Source: AC-52 sp044870295
GTDB lineage: Bacteria > Actinomycetota > UBA4738
Assembly (NCBI GenBank): GCA_044870295.1
Contig: JBIOYQ010000053.1
Span: forward strand, 1 to 15,759
DNA length: 15,759 bases
Reading direction: 5' to 3'
In this document: positions 1 through 5,945 of the stretch, piece after piece
How positions within the stretch are numbered: the stretch's first letter is position 1
Layout: each line of letters begins with the position of its first letter
Notes under the pieces: generated by a model
The model's input: only the letters and a program-made list of their open reading frames with translations
Told to the model about the DNA's origin: nothing
Database searches by the model: none
Made by a program: the position numbers and the translations under genes

Positions 1-40
1 CTCCTCGACCGACTGGTTCGCCGAGACCGTCAGCGCGCGC
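1..40. repeat. 40-bp exact direct repeat, copy A (window edge)
   Basis: Positions 1-40 are identical to 538-577; the match ends at position 41 versus 578. The offset is 537 bases, exactly 179 codons, so both copies are read in the same frame and encode RALTVSANQSVEE. This copy sits where the conserved YqhQ C-terminus should be. A misjoin at a contig end or the start of a tandem duplication would both explain it. Confidence 0.95.
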
Positions 41-792
41 ATCACGCGCGACCGTTCGTGCTTCGCGCCGAGCCGGAGCAACTCGTAGGAGATGCCGGCG
101 ATCACGGGGATGGCCACCACCCGGAACAGGATCCCGGCGAGCAGGCCCCGGGACCCGAACGCCGTGTACACCAACACGGTCAGCAGCATGACGATCAACA
201 GGAAGTTGGTGCCGCAGCGGACGTGCAGCGTGGGCCAACGGTCGATGATCTCAGGCTCCAGCGGATCGCCATGCTCGTAGGCGGTGATCGTCTTGTGCTC
301 GGCGCCGTGGTACTGGAAGACCCGTCGGATCTCCTTCATCCGCCCGACCAGTGCGATGTACCCGAGGAACAGCCCGACCCGGACGACCCCTTCCAGGAGA
401 TTGCGCAGCAGGCTCGACTCCACGGCTCCGCGCACCGCGCGGAAGCCCACGAACGGCACCACGATGAACAGCGCCGTGAACAGGACGAACGCGAACGCCA
501 TGGACACGGCCATCTGCCGGGGCGTGAGGCGCTTGTCCTCCTCGACCGACTGGTTCGCCGAGACCGTCAGCGCGCGCGCCCCGATGGCCAGGGCCTGCCC
601 CAGGGCAAGCACGCCGCGGATGCCCGGCTTGCCCAGGAGGGGGAAGCGCCGGGCGATCGAGTGGATCTCGTGCGACTCGATGTGCACGCCCCGGTCGGGA
701 CGACGCACGGCGATGGCCCAGTGGTCCCGGCCGCGCATCATCACGCCCTCGAGGACGGCCTGTCCTCCGTAGAAGTGGTCGCGGTCCGGCAC
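1..792 (-). CDS. yqhQ: YqhQ-like DUF1385 membrane protein, partial (C-terminus off window)
   Basis: I translated this frame by hand on the minus strand: 264 codons from a GTG at 792 to the window edge. The GTG lies 12 bases after the rpmE stop, in the same frame. Family signatures are clear: FYGGQAVLEGVMMRGRDH at residues 7-24, FQYHGAEHK at 159-167, VRCGTNF at 191-197 and GISYELLRLGAK at 233-244. Hydrophobic stretches near 95-117, 136-151, 195-212 and 218-240 suggest four membrane helices. DUF1385 proteins are conserved integral membrane proteins of unknown role. To my knowledge they often sit beside rho, rpmE, prfA and prmC in Gram-positive and related bacteria, which matches this location. 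After residue 251 the expected ending (normally a PGLWLQ-like motif) is replaced by a second copy of residues 73-85, so the last 13 codons are probably not the natural sequence. Confidence 0.88.
   Translation of the reverse strand, partial: MPDRDHFYGGQAVLEGVMMRGRDHWAIAVRRPDRGVHIESHEIHSIARRFPLLGKPGIRGVLALGQALAIGARALTVSANQSVEEDKRLTPRQMAVSMAFAFVLFTALFIVVPFVGFRAVRGAVESSLLRNLLEGVVRVGLFLGYIALVGRMKEIRRVFQYHGAEHKTITAYEHGDPLEPEIIDRWPTLHVRCGTNFLLIVMLLTVLVYTAFGSRGLLAGILFRVVAIPVIAGISYELLRLGAKHERSRVMRALTVSANQSVEE
538..577. repeat. 40-bp exact direct repeat, copy B (natural position)
   Basis: This copy encodes residues 73-85 of the YqhQ-like protein. It is flanked on both sides by sequence normal for the family, so it is the original and the copy at 1-40 is the misplaced one. 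Confidence 0.95.
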
Positions 793-804
793 GGCGCCGA
801 CGGA

Positions 805-1020
805 CTATTGGTTCGGAGCCTGGCGGCCGGCGTAGCGCCGCTGGAACCGCTCGACCCGTCCACCCGTGTCGACGAGCTTCTGCTTGCCCGTGTAGAACGG
901 GTGGCACGCCGAGCACAGCTCCAGGTGGATCTCCGGCTTGGTCGACCGCGTGACGAACGTGTTGCCGCACGAGCACCGCACGGTGGCCGTCACGTAGTCG
1001 GGATGGATCCCCTGCTTCAT
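805..1020 (-). CDS. rpmE: 50S ribosomal protein L31 (zinc-binding form)
   Basis: This 71-residue protein has the complete L31 pattern: MKQGIHPDY at the N-terminus, then CSCGN (C16, C18) and CSACHPFYTGKQ (C36, C39), followed by a VDTGGRVERFQRRY tail. The four cysteines mark the zinc-containing (C+) form rather than the zinc-free form used under zinc starvation. L31 sits at the central protuberance of the large subunit and bridges to the small subunit. A purine-rich AAGGAAGGG lies upstream of the ATG. The gene follows rho and the 74-residue ORF with a 19-base gap and precedes the YqhQ-like gene by 12 bases, so it is almost certainly co-transcribed. The rho-rpmE pairing is common in bacteria. 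Confidence 0.97.
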   Translation of the reverse strand: MKQGIHPDYVTATVRCSCGNTFVTRSTKPEIHLELCSACHPFYTGKQKLVDTGGRVERFQRRYAGRQAPNQ

Positions 1021-1039
1021 CTCGCTTCCCTTCCTTCGC

Positions 1040-1264
1040 TCACGAGTACGAGAGCCCGAAGTCCTCCATCAACCCTTCCACATACCGGTGGAAGGCGAGA
1101 TGGTCGCTGCGGAACTCTCGCCGCTCACTCTCCTTCTCCACGGTGACCACGTCGAACGAGGTCCCCGTGGAGTCCCGCTCGTCCCGGACTCCGACCGGGC
1201 TCCAGCCGTCCGCAATGGCGGCCTGCAGCTCGGCCATGACCGGATCGTCCCCCCACCCTGCCAC
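1040..1264 (-). CDS. Small acidic hypothetical protein between rho and rpmE
   Basis: I do not recognise this 74-residue protein. It starts at a GTG (1264) nine bases after the rho stop, and a strong AGGGGG ribosome-binding site overlaps the rho stop codon. It ends 19 bases before rpmE, so it fills an otherwise empty gap in a tight operon. That position and the ribosome-binding site make it a real gene rather than a chance frame. The sequence is acidic with no signal peptide, membrane segment or cysteines. It has a probable N-terminal helix (AELQAAIADGW), a central strand-like segment (SFDVVTVEKES) and a C-terminal helix (HLAFHRYVEGLMEDFG), suggesting a small alpha/beta fold. An internal ATG at residue 10 is an alternative start. 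Function unknown. Confidence 0.72.
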   Translation of the reverse strand: MAGWGDDPVMAELQAAIADGWSPVGVRDERDSTGTSFDVVTVEKESERREFRSDHLAFHRYVEGLMEDFGLSYS

Positions 1265-1269
1265 AACGA

Positions 1270-1275
1270 CCCCCT
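1270..1275 (-). promoter_or_regulatory. Ribosome-binding site fixing the GTG start of the 74-residue ORF
   Basis: On the minus strand AGGGGG lies five bases before the GTG at 1264 and overlaps the rho stop codon TAG (1274-1276). Its strength and spacing support 1264 as the start and suggest that ribosomes finishing rho can re-initiate here. Confidence 0.6.
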
Positions 1276-2881
1276 ATTCCGTCACCGGGGCTTTGGCGAT
1301 CTCCCGGAGGAACTGGTCGTTGGACTTGGTGACCCGGATCTTGTCGATCAGCAGCTCGAGGGACGCTCCCGGATCGAGCGCGTGCAGGACCCGGCGGAGA
1401 CGCCATACCAGGGCGAGCTCCTCCGTGGACAGCAGGCGCTCCTCCTTGCGGGTGCCCGACGCCTCGATGTTCAGGGCCGGGAAGATGCGCTTCTCCGAGA
1501 GCTGCCGGTCGAGCCGGATCTCCCAGTTCCCGGTTCCCTTGAACTCCTCGAAGATGACCTCGTCCATGCGGGAGCCCGTCTCCACCAGCGCGCTGGCGAT
1601 GATGGTGAGCGAGCCGCCCTCCTCGAGGTTTCGGGCCGCGCCGAAGAACCGCTTCGGCGGGTACAGGGCCGTGGAGTCCACACCACCCGACAGGATCCTG
1701 CCCGAGGCCGGCGCCGCCAGGTTGTAGGCGCGGGCCAGACGGGTGATCGAGTCGAGGAGGATGGCCACGTCCTGGCCCTGCTCGACCAGGCGCTTGGCCC
1801 GCTCGAGCACCAGCTCCGTGACCTGCGTGTGCTGGTCGGCAGGCTTGTCGAAGGTGGAGTAGACCACCTCGGCGGCGGCCACCGTGCGCTGCCAGTCGGT
1901 GACCTCCTCCGGTCGCTCGTCAACCAGCAGGATGATCACGTGGGTCTTCGGATCGGCCTCGAGGATCCCACCGGCGATCTGCTTCAGCACGGTGGTCTTC
2001 CCCGCCTTCGGCGGGGAGACGACCATGCCACGCTGCCCCTTCCCGACCGGCGCGATGAGGTCGATGATCCGCTCGGTGACCCCCTTGGGATCGTGCTCCA
2101 GGCGGAAGCGCTCGTCGGGGAACAGCGGGGTCAGCTTGTCGAACTCGGGACGCTGCCGAGCCGTGTCCGGGTCGGTCCCCGCCACCGTCTCGACCTGGAG
2201 CAGCGCCGGGTATTTCTCGTTGTCCCTGGGCGATCGGACCTTGCCGGTGATCTGGTCGCCGCGCCGCAGCCCGAACCGGCGGATCTGCGACAGGGAGACG
2301 TAGATGTCCTCCGGCCCCGGCAGGTAGCCGGTGGTGCGAAGGAACCCATAGCCCTCCGGCAGGACGTCCAGGACTCCGGTGCGGGTGGGGGCAGTGGCGA
2401 TCTCCTCCTCGCGCTCCTCCCGCTCGCGCTCCCGACGACGCTCGCGGTCGCGGCGCCGCTCCTCGCGCGACATCCGGCGAGGCCGCTCCGTGGTGCCGGT
2501 GCGTTCGCCGCCTCCGCCACCAGTTCCGGACCAGCCTTGGGGGCGTCCGCCCCTGCCGTCGCCACGCTGCCCGCCGGACTCGGTCCTCTCGGGCGTCGGG
2601 GTCGAGGCCGAGGCATCGGGCGCCGCGGCCGCCTGTCCGTCACTCGGGCTCGAGTCCGCGGCCTGCGGAGCGTCGGTCTGGGCGCCGGCCTCCTCGGCCG
2701 GCGCCTTCTTGGGCCCCGACCGCGCTCCCTGGCCGTTGGCCTTGCCGAGGATGGCATCGATCAGGTCGCTCTTGCGAAGACGTTGGTGTCCCGACACGCC
2801 CAGTCCCTCGGCGATCTTTTGCAGCTCGGGCAGGACCTTTGCTTCCAGCTCCGAGCGCTCCATGGTGCTCGCCACGGTCAT
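1274..2881 (-). CDS. rho: Transcription termination factor Rho
   Basis: This 535-residue protein is the hexameric RNA-dependent ATPase that terminates transcription. The N-terminal Rho_N helical domain is at about 7-47. A low-complexity insertion follows at about 48-162, first Ala/Ser/Pro/Gly-rich, then a run of Arg and Glu. The cold-shock-like RNA-binding domain (GVLDVLPEGYGFLR, 169-182) and the RecA-like ATPase follow. Walker A is SPPKAGKTT (289-297), the catalytic region is DERPEEVTDW (321-330), Walker B is DVAILLDS (371-378), the Q-loop region is SGGVDSTALYPPKRFFGAARN-like (398-418), and the R-loop region is FEEFKGTGNWE. All key residues are present. The ATG overlaps the transaldolase stop as ATGA, with AAGGAAGGAG just upstream. 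A second in-frame ATG at residue 7 is possible. The length exceeds E. coli Rho (about 419 residues) because of the insertion, which is typical of Actinobacteria. Confidence 0.98.
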   Translation of the reverse strand: MTVASTMERSELEAKVLPELQKIAEGLGVSGHQRLRKSDLIDAILGKANGQGARSGPKKAPAEEAGAQTDAPQAADSSPSDGQAAAAPDASASTPTPERTESGGQRGDGRGGRPQGWSGTGGGGGERTGTTERPRRMSREERRRDRERRREREREEREEEIATAPTRTGVLDVLPEGYGFLRTTGYLPGPEDIYVSLSQIRRFGLRRGDQITGKVRSPRDNEKYPALLQVETVAGTDPDTARQRPEFDKLTPLFPDERFRLEHDPKGVTERIIDLIAPVGKGQRGMVVSPPKAGKTTVLKQIAGGILEADPKTHVIILLVDERPEEVTDWQRTVAAAEVVYSTFDKPADQHTQVTELVLERAKRLVEQGQDVAILLDSITRLARAYNLAAPASGRILSGGVDSTALYPPKRFFGAARNLEEGGSLTIIASALVETGSRMDEVIFEEFKGTGNWEIRLDRQLSEKRIFPALNIEASGTRKEERLLSTEELALVWRLRRVLHALDPGASLELLIDKIRVTKSNDQFLREIAKAPVTE

Positions 2882-3543
2882 GCTCCTTCCTTCAGCTCGT
2901 TACCGAGCTTCTTCCAATCGGCCAGGAACTTCTCCAGGCCGAGATCTGTCAATGGGTGGTTCACGAGCTTCGTGAACACGTCGAACGGCATGGTGGCCAC
3001 GTCGGCGCCGGCCTTCGCCGCCTCCACCACGTGCATGGGGTGCCGTAGCGACGCCGCCAGCACGAGGGTCTCGTAGCCCTGCATGTCGTAGATCTCGCAG
3101 ATGTCTCGCAGCACGTTCATCCCGTCGGCTCCGACGTCGTCGATCCGACCGAGGAAGGGAGAGACGTAGGTGGCGCCGATCTCGGCGGCCAGGATGGCCT
3201 GCGCCGGTGAGAAGGTCAGCGTGACGTTGACGGGGATACCCTGCCCCACCAGGCGCCTGCCCGCGGCCAGGCCGTCGGGCGTCATGGCCACCTTCACCAC
3301 CACGTTCGGCGCGATCTGGGCCAGCTTGAGGCCCTGGTCGTAGATCGCGTCCTCCTTCTCGGCCGTGGTCTCCAGGGAGACGGGCCCGTCGACCTCGGTG
3401 CAGAGCTCCTTCATGTAGGTCTCGATGTCCGACGGCGTCTCCTTCGCGATCAACGTGGGGTTGGAGGTGAGTCCTCCCAGCACACCCCATCGCTTGATCT
3501 GCCGGATCTCATCCAGGTTGGCGGTGTCCAGGAACAACTTCAT
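2878..3543 (-). CDS. tal: Small transaldolase (TalC / fructose-6-phosphate aldolase family)
   Basis: This 221-residue TIM-barrel enzyme belongs to the short transaldolase/FSA family. It starts MKLFLDTANLDEI with GGLTSNPTLIAKE at 23-35. The Schiff-base lysine is K84 in VVVKVAMTPDGL. Two residues separate transaldolase from fructose-6-phosphate aldolase. Where E. coli FsaA has Gln59 and Tyr131, this protein has Glu58 (SLETTAE) and Phe130 (SPFLGRID), so transaldolase activity (dihydroxyacetone transfer from fructose 6-phosphate to erythrose 4-phosphate) is the likelier function. It overlaps the upstream kinase gene and the downstream rho gene by 4 bp each (ATGA), implying coupled translation. 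A GGAGG lies ten bases before the ATG. A tal-type gene near rho-rpmE is also known from Bacillus, so part of this order is old. Confidence 0.93.
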   Translation of the reverse strand: MKLFLDTANLDEIRQIKRWGVLGGLTSNPTLIAKETPSDIETYMKELCTEVDGPVSLETTAEKEDAIYDQGLKLAQIAPNVVVKVAMTPDGLAAGRRLVGQGIPVNVTLTFSPAQAILAAEIGATYVSPFLGRIDDVGADGMNVLRDICEIYDMQGYETLVLAASLRHPMHVVEAAKAGADVATMPFDVFTKLVNHPLTDLGLEKFLADWKKLGNELKEGA

Positions 3544-4517
3544 CGACTGCTCGCCTCCAGTGCGTTCGGGCGTCTGGCCGGATGCCGTGCCTTCGAACGG
3601 TCCGGGGTGCGCTCCCTCAGGTAGTCGTTGGCTCGCTCCACCACCAGATCGATCACTCCCGACAGGGCCTGGTCGAGGCTGTAGTTCGGGATGGTGGGAA
3701 CTCCGTGCGAAAGGGCTTGGCTCTTGATGTATTTCTGCACCCGACGGATGTTCTGGAAACCCCTCATGTACCGCTCGTAAGGGCGGGAGGTCACATCCGA
3801 GGATCGAACGGCGAAGTGACTGCGGTGCAGATCCTCGTCGTCAACGGTTACAACAACGGGAACGGCCAGAACCCTTCCCTGATAGACCTCCAGATCGAAG
3901 AATCCCGGCACGACGTGGGCTCCCTCGATCACCACGCTGGTGCCCTCCACGGCTGCCCGCTCGACCATCGCCTGGATGCCGACGGACACGGAAGCCGTCT
4001 GCTCGCGGAACCCCACGATGACCCGGTCGGTGGGCCGCGGCGGCGGCTCGCGGAGCGTGGAGTCGGCTTCGAACGACGAGGCGTACAGCGTCGGCATGAG
4101 CTCGCGACTGAACATGGCCCGCATGACCTCGCGGATGGCGTCGGTGGCGACCACCCGCACGATGCCCAGGCGGACGGCCAGCTGCGTGGCGATGGTCGAC
4201 TTCCCCACGCCCGTCGCGCCGCCGATCATAATCACCAGCGGGATGTTCAGGCTCTTGATCTCCCGCCACTTCAGCCAGTTCGTGGCGTAGCGCTCGCCCG
4301 CCAGATCGGTCAGCACCTCGGTGGTCAGGTCGTCCAGCTCGTCCGCGGTGACGCTGGCCAGCTTCCGCTCCAGCAGCCGGTCCTCCACCTGCTCGGCCAC
4401 CTGGTACGAGCGGTAGGGCGGCAGGCCCGTCACCATCAGCTCGGAGGCGCGCAGGCCTTTCGAGTACGGCAGCCCTGGCTCCGTACCCGAGATCACGATG
4501 ACCTTCCTGTCCGGCAT
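3540..4517 (-). CDS. 2-phosphoglycerate kinase (first step of cyclic 2,3-DPG synthesis)
   Basis: This 325-residue protein phosphorylates 2-phosphoglycerate with ATP to give 2,3-diphosphoglycerate. Residues 1 to about 90 resemble an ATP-cone regulatory domain (KVIVISG, YSKGLRASELMVTGL, then paired helices). The kinase domain starts with the P-loop GGATGVGKST (99-108), followed by VVATDAIREVMR (122-133) and VVIEGAHVVPG (195-205), the arrangement known from the archaeal enzyme. The C-terminus (after about 305) is basic, Pro/Arg-rich and probably disordered. An AAGGAAAC stretch precedes the ATG, six bases after the cDPG synthetase stop. The neighbouring synthetase is the strongest support for the substrate, because related P-loop kinases could otherwise be misassigned. 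The N-terminal domain may sense the ATP level. Confidence 0.88.
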   Translation of the reverse strand: MPDRKVIVISGTEPGLPYSKGLRASELMVTGLPPYRSYQVAEQVEDRLLERKLASVTADELDDLTTEVLTDLAGERYATNWLKWREIKSLNIPLVIMIGGATGVGKSTIATQLAVRLGIVRVVATDAIREVMRAMFSRELMPTLYASSFEADSTLREPPPRPTDRVIVGFREQTASVSVGIQAMVERAAVEGTSVVIEGAHVVPGFFDLEVYQGRVLAVPVVVTVDDEDLHRSHFAVRSSDVTSRPYERYMRGFQNIRRVQKYIKSQALSHGVPTIPNYSLDQALSGVIDLVVERANDYLRERTPDRSKARHPARRPNALEASSR

Positions 4518-4523
4518 GTTTCC

Positions 4524-5885
4524 TTACTCCTGCGTCGTTCCCGCTCCGGTGAGGCGTTCGGCCCCCCGATCCGCCGCGGTGCGGATGGCCTCGCGGATCA
4601 GCTCGTCGACGTCCCCGTCGCCCCCCGCGGTCTTCGGCCGGTTGTCGACGAACACCACCTCGGCCCCGCGCTCCAGCGCTCTGGTCGCGGCCACGTCCAC
4701 CGCCGCCGCCTTCAGCTCGGTCAACAGCACGTCGAAGGGCGGCGCCTCGGCCAGATCCCGCTCCAAAGCGGCCCGGTCGGCGAGGTTCGGGCTCACCCGG
4801 ACCACCTTGCAGCCCGCAGTGCGTTCGAGCCGATCCGCCAGCCTTCCGGCCAGTTCACGATGTGAGGTGGTAGCGAAGAACGCATCCTTGCCCCTCACGT
4901 CGGCCAGCGGTACGGGATGCAGCTCAGCGACAGCCACCCGTATGCCTGCATGAAGCCGACGAGCCAAGGGATAAAGGGCTGAGAGATTCTCCGGCCCGGT
5001 GCCCGAGCCGGACTCAATGATAAACACCAACAGGTCCGAGAGCAATACGCGAAGTGGCCCCAGATACCCCCCCAGGTGCTCGGGCGGCAGACCGGCCGGG
5101 GCCACAAGGATGCCGGCGTCCCACGGCACGGTGGGTACCGAGGCGCCGCTGCCCTCCAGGACGAGCAGGTCGGCCGCCCCGGCCGCGGCGAACCTGGCGG
5201 CCTCTCCGATGGTGGAGGCGAACGGCCGCCCGGCCAGCCCGCCCCCCAGACGCCGGGCGCCGACGGTGTCGACCCCGGCCATCACCGCGTCCTCCAGATA
5301 GTCCGACGCGGCGTGCTCGCCGCGTCGGACCCGCTCCAGCAGGTCGGGGAGCCGGACAGACCCCGCCGGGATCAGCTCCGGCTCCAGGGGCCCGCCCCTG
5401 CCCATGCCCACGATCACGGGGTGGTGGCCGGCGGCTGCCGCCAGCCTGCCGGCGTGCCCGGCGATGGCGGTCTTCCCCACGCGCTTGCCCGTACCGATCA
5501 CGGCGATGGACGGGAGCGGCAGCGCCGGCTCGGTGATCGGAGGATCGAACCGGAAGTCGGGCCCGAGGTACGGCAGGCCTGCCTGAAGCGCCACGGCGAT
5601 CAGCTCCATCCGAGCCTCGTAGCCCAGCACGGGTTCGTCCGACAGATCGAGGACCCCCTCCGGCCGGAGGTCGGCGATGGCCCGAGCGAGGGCCTGTCGT
5701 GGATCGGCGGTCGCCGAGATGACCGTGAGCTCACCCAGATCCAATCGGCGATCCGGCCCGAGCTTCTCCATCCCGCCGACCAGGAGCGCGGCCGCCACGT
5801 CGAATCCGCGGCCGGCGGCTTCCTCCAGGCCCCACCTGGTGACCTGGGGGTAGTGCTCGCCATCGACCAGCGCGATCACTCTCAC
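4524..5885 (-). CDS. cpgS: Cyclic 2,3-diphosphoglycerate synthetase
   Basis: This 453-residue protein is close in length to the Methanothermus fervidus enzyme (about 460), which closes 2,3-diphosphoglycerate into an internal anhydride using ATP. The N-terminal domain (about 1-120) begins MRVIALVDGEHYPQVTRWGL and contains LDLSDEPVLGYEARMELI at 79-96. The central domain starts with the P-loop VIGTGKRVGKTAIAGH (129-144), followed by VIVGMGRGGPLEPEL (157-171) and LVLEGSGASVPTVPWD (241-256). A C-terminal domain follows VFIIESGSGTG (287-297). The GTG start has GAGGAG seven bases upstream. No secretion signal or membrane helix is seen, so the protein is cytosolic. It is adjacent to 2-phosphoglycerate kinase, so both dedicated cDPG enzymes are present. 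cDPG is best known as a solute and phosphate reserve of methanogens; its role in bacteria is far less studied. Confidence 0.88.
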   Translation of the reverse strand: MRVIALVDGEHYPQVTRWGLEEAAGRGFDVAAALLVGGMEKLGPDRRLDLGELTVISATADPRQALARAIADLRPEGVLDLSDEPVLGYEARMELIAVALQAGLPYLGPDFRFDPPITEPALPLPSIAVIGTGKRVGKTAIAGHAGRLAAAAGHHPVIVGMGRGGPLEPELIPAGSVRLPDLLERVRRGEHAASDYLEDAVMAGVDTVGARRLGGGLAGRPFASTIGEAARFAAAGAADLLVLEGSGASVPTVPWDAGILVAPAGLPPEHLGGYLGPLRVLLSDLLVFIIESGSGTGPENLSALYPLARRLHAGIRVAVAELHPVPLADVRGKDAFFATTSHRELAGRLADRLERTAGCKVVRVSPNLADRAALERDLAEAPPFDVLLTELKAAAVDVAATRALERGAEVVFVDNRPKTAGGDGDVDELIREAIRTAADRGAERLTGAGTTQE

Positions 5886-5922
5886 GTGTGGGTCTCCTCG
5901 GTTCGAAGGGTTCGCCTTGCGG

Positions 5923-5939
5923 GCGGCCGGCCCGGCCGC
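5923..5939. repeat. Perfect 17-base GC palindrome between the phosphoesterase and cpgS genes
   Basis: GCGGCCGG and CCGGCCGC flank a single C. As RNA it can form at least a six-pair all-GC hairpin with a five-base loop. It lies in the 60-base gap between the phosphoesterase stop (5946) and the cpgS start (5885). No T-run follows on the minus strand, so it is not a classical terminator. It could attenuate or stabilise the downstream mRNA, or be a chance product of high GC. Confidence 0.4.
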
Positions 5940-5945
5940 GGTCCG

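Noticed and set aside
251..976. Minus-strand frame across yqhQ and rpmE
   Set aside because: It runs out of frame with both real genes and has no recognisable domain; the DUF1385 motifs are in another frame.
1088..3076. Very long plus-strand open frame opposite rho and tal
   Set aside because: It is antisense to intact rho and transaldolase genes with complete motifs. Its Arg/Leu/Gly-rich composition is what high GC produces on the opposite strand.
3582..4865. Plus-strand open frame opposite the cDPG kinase
   Set aside because: Antisense shadow rich in His, Arg and Gly, spanning two real gene ends without its own signals.
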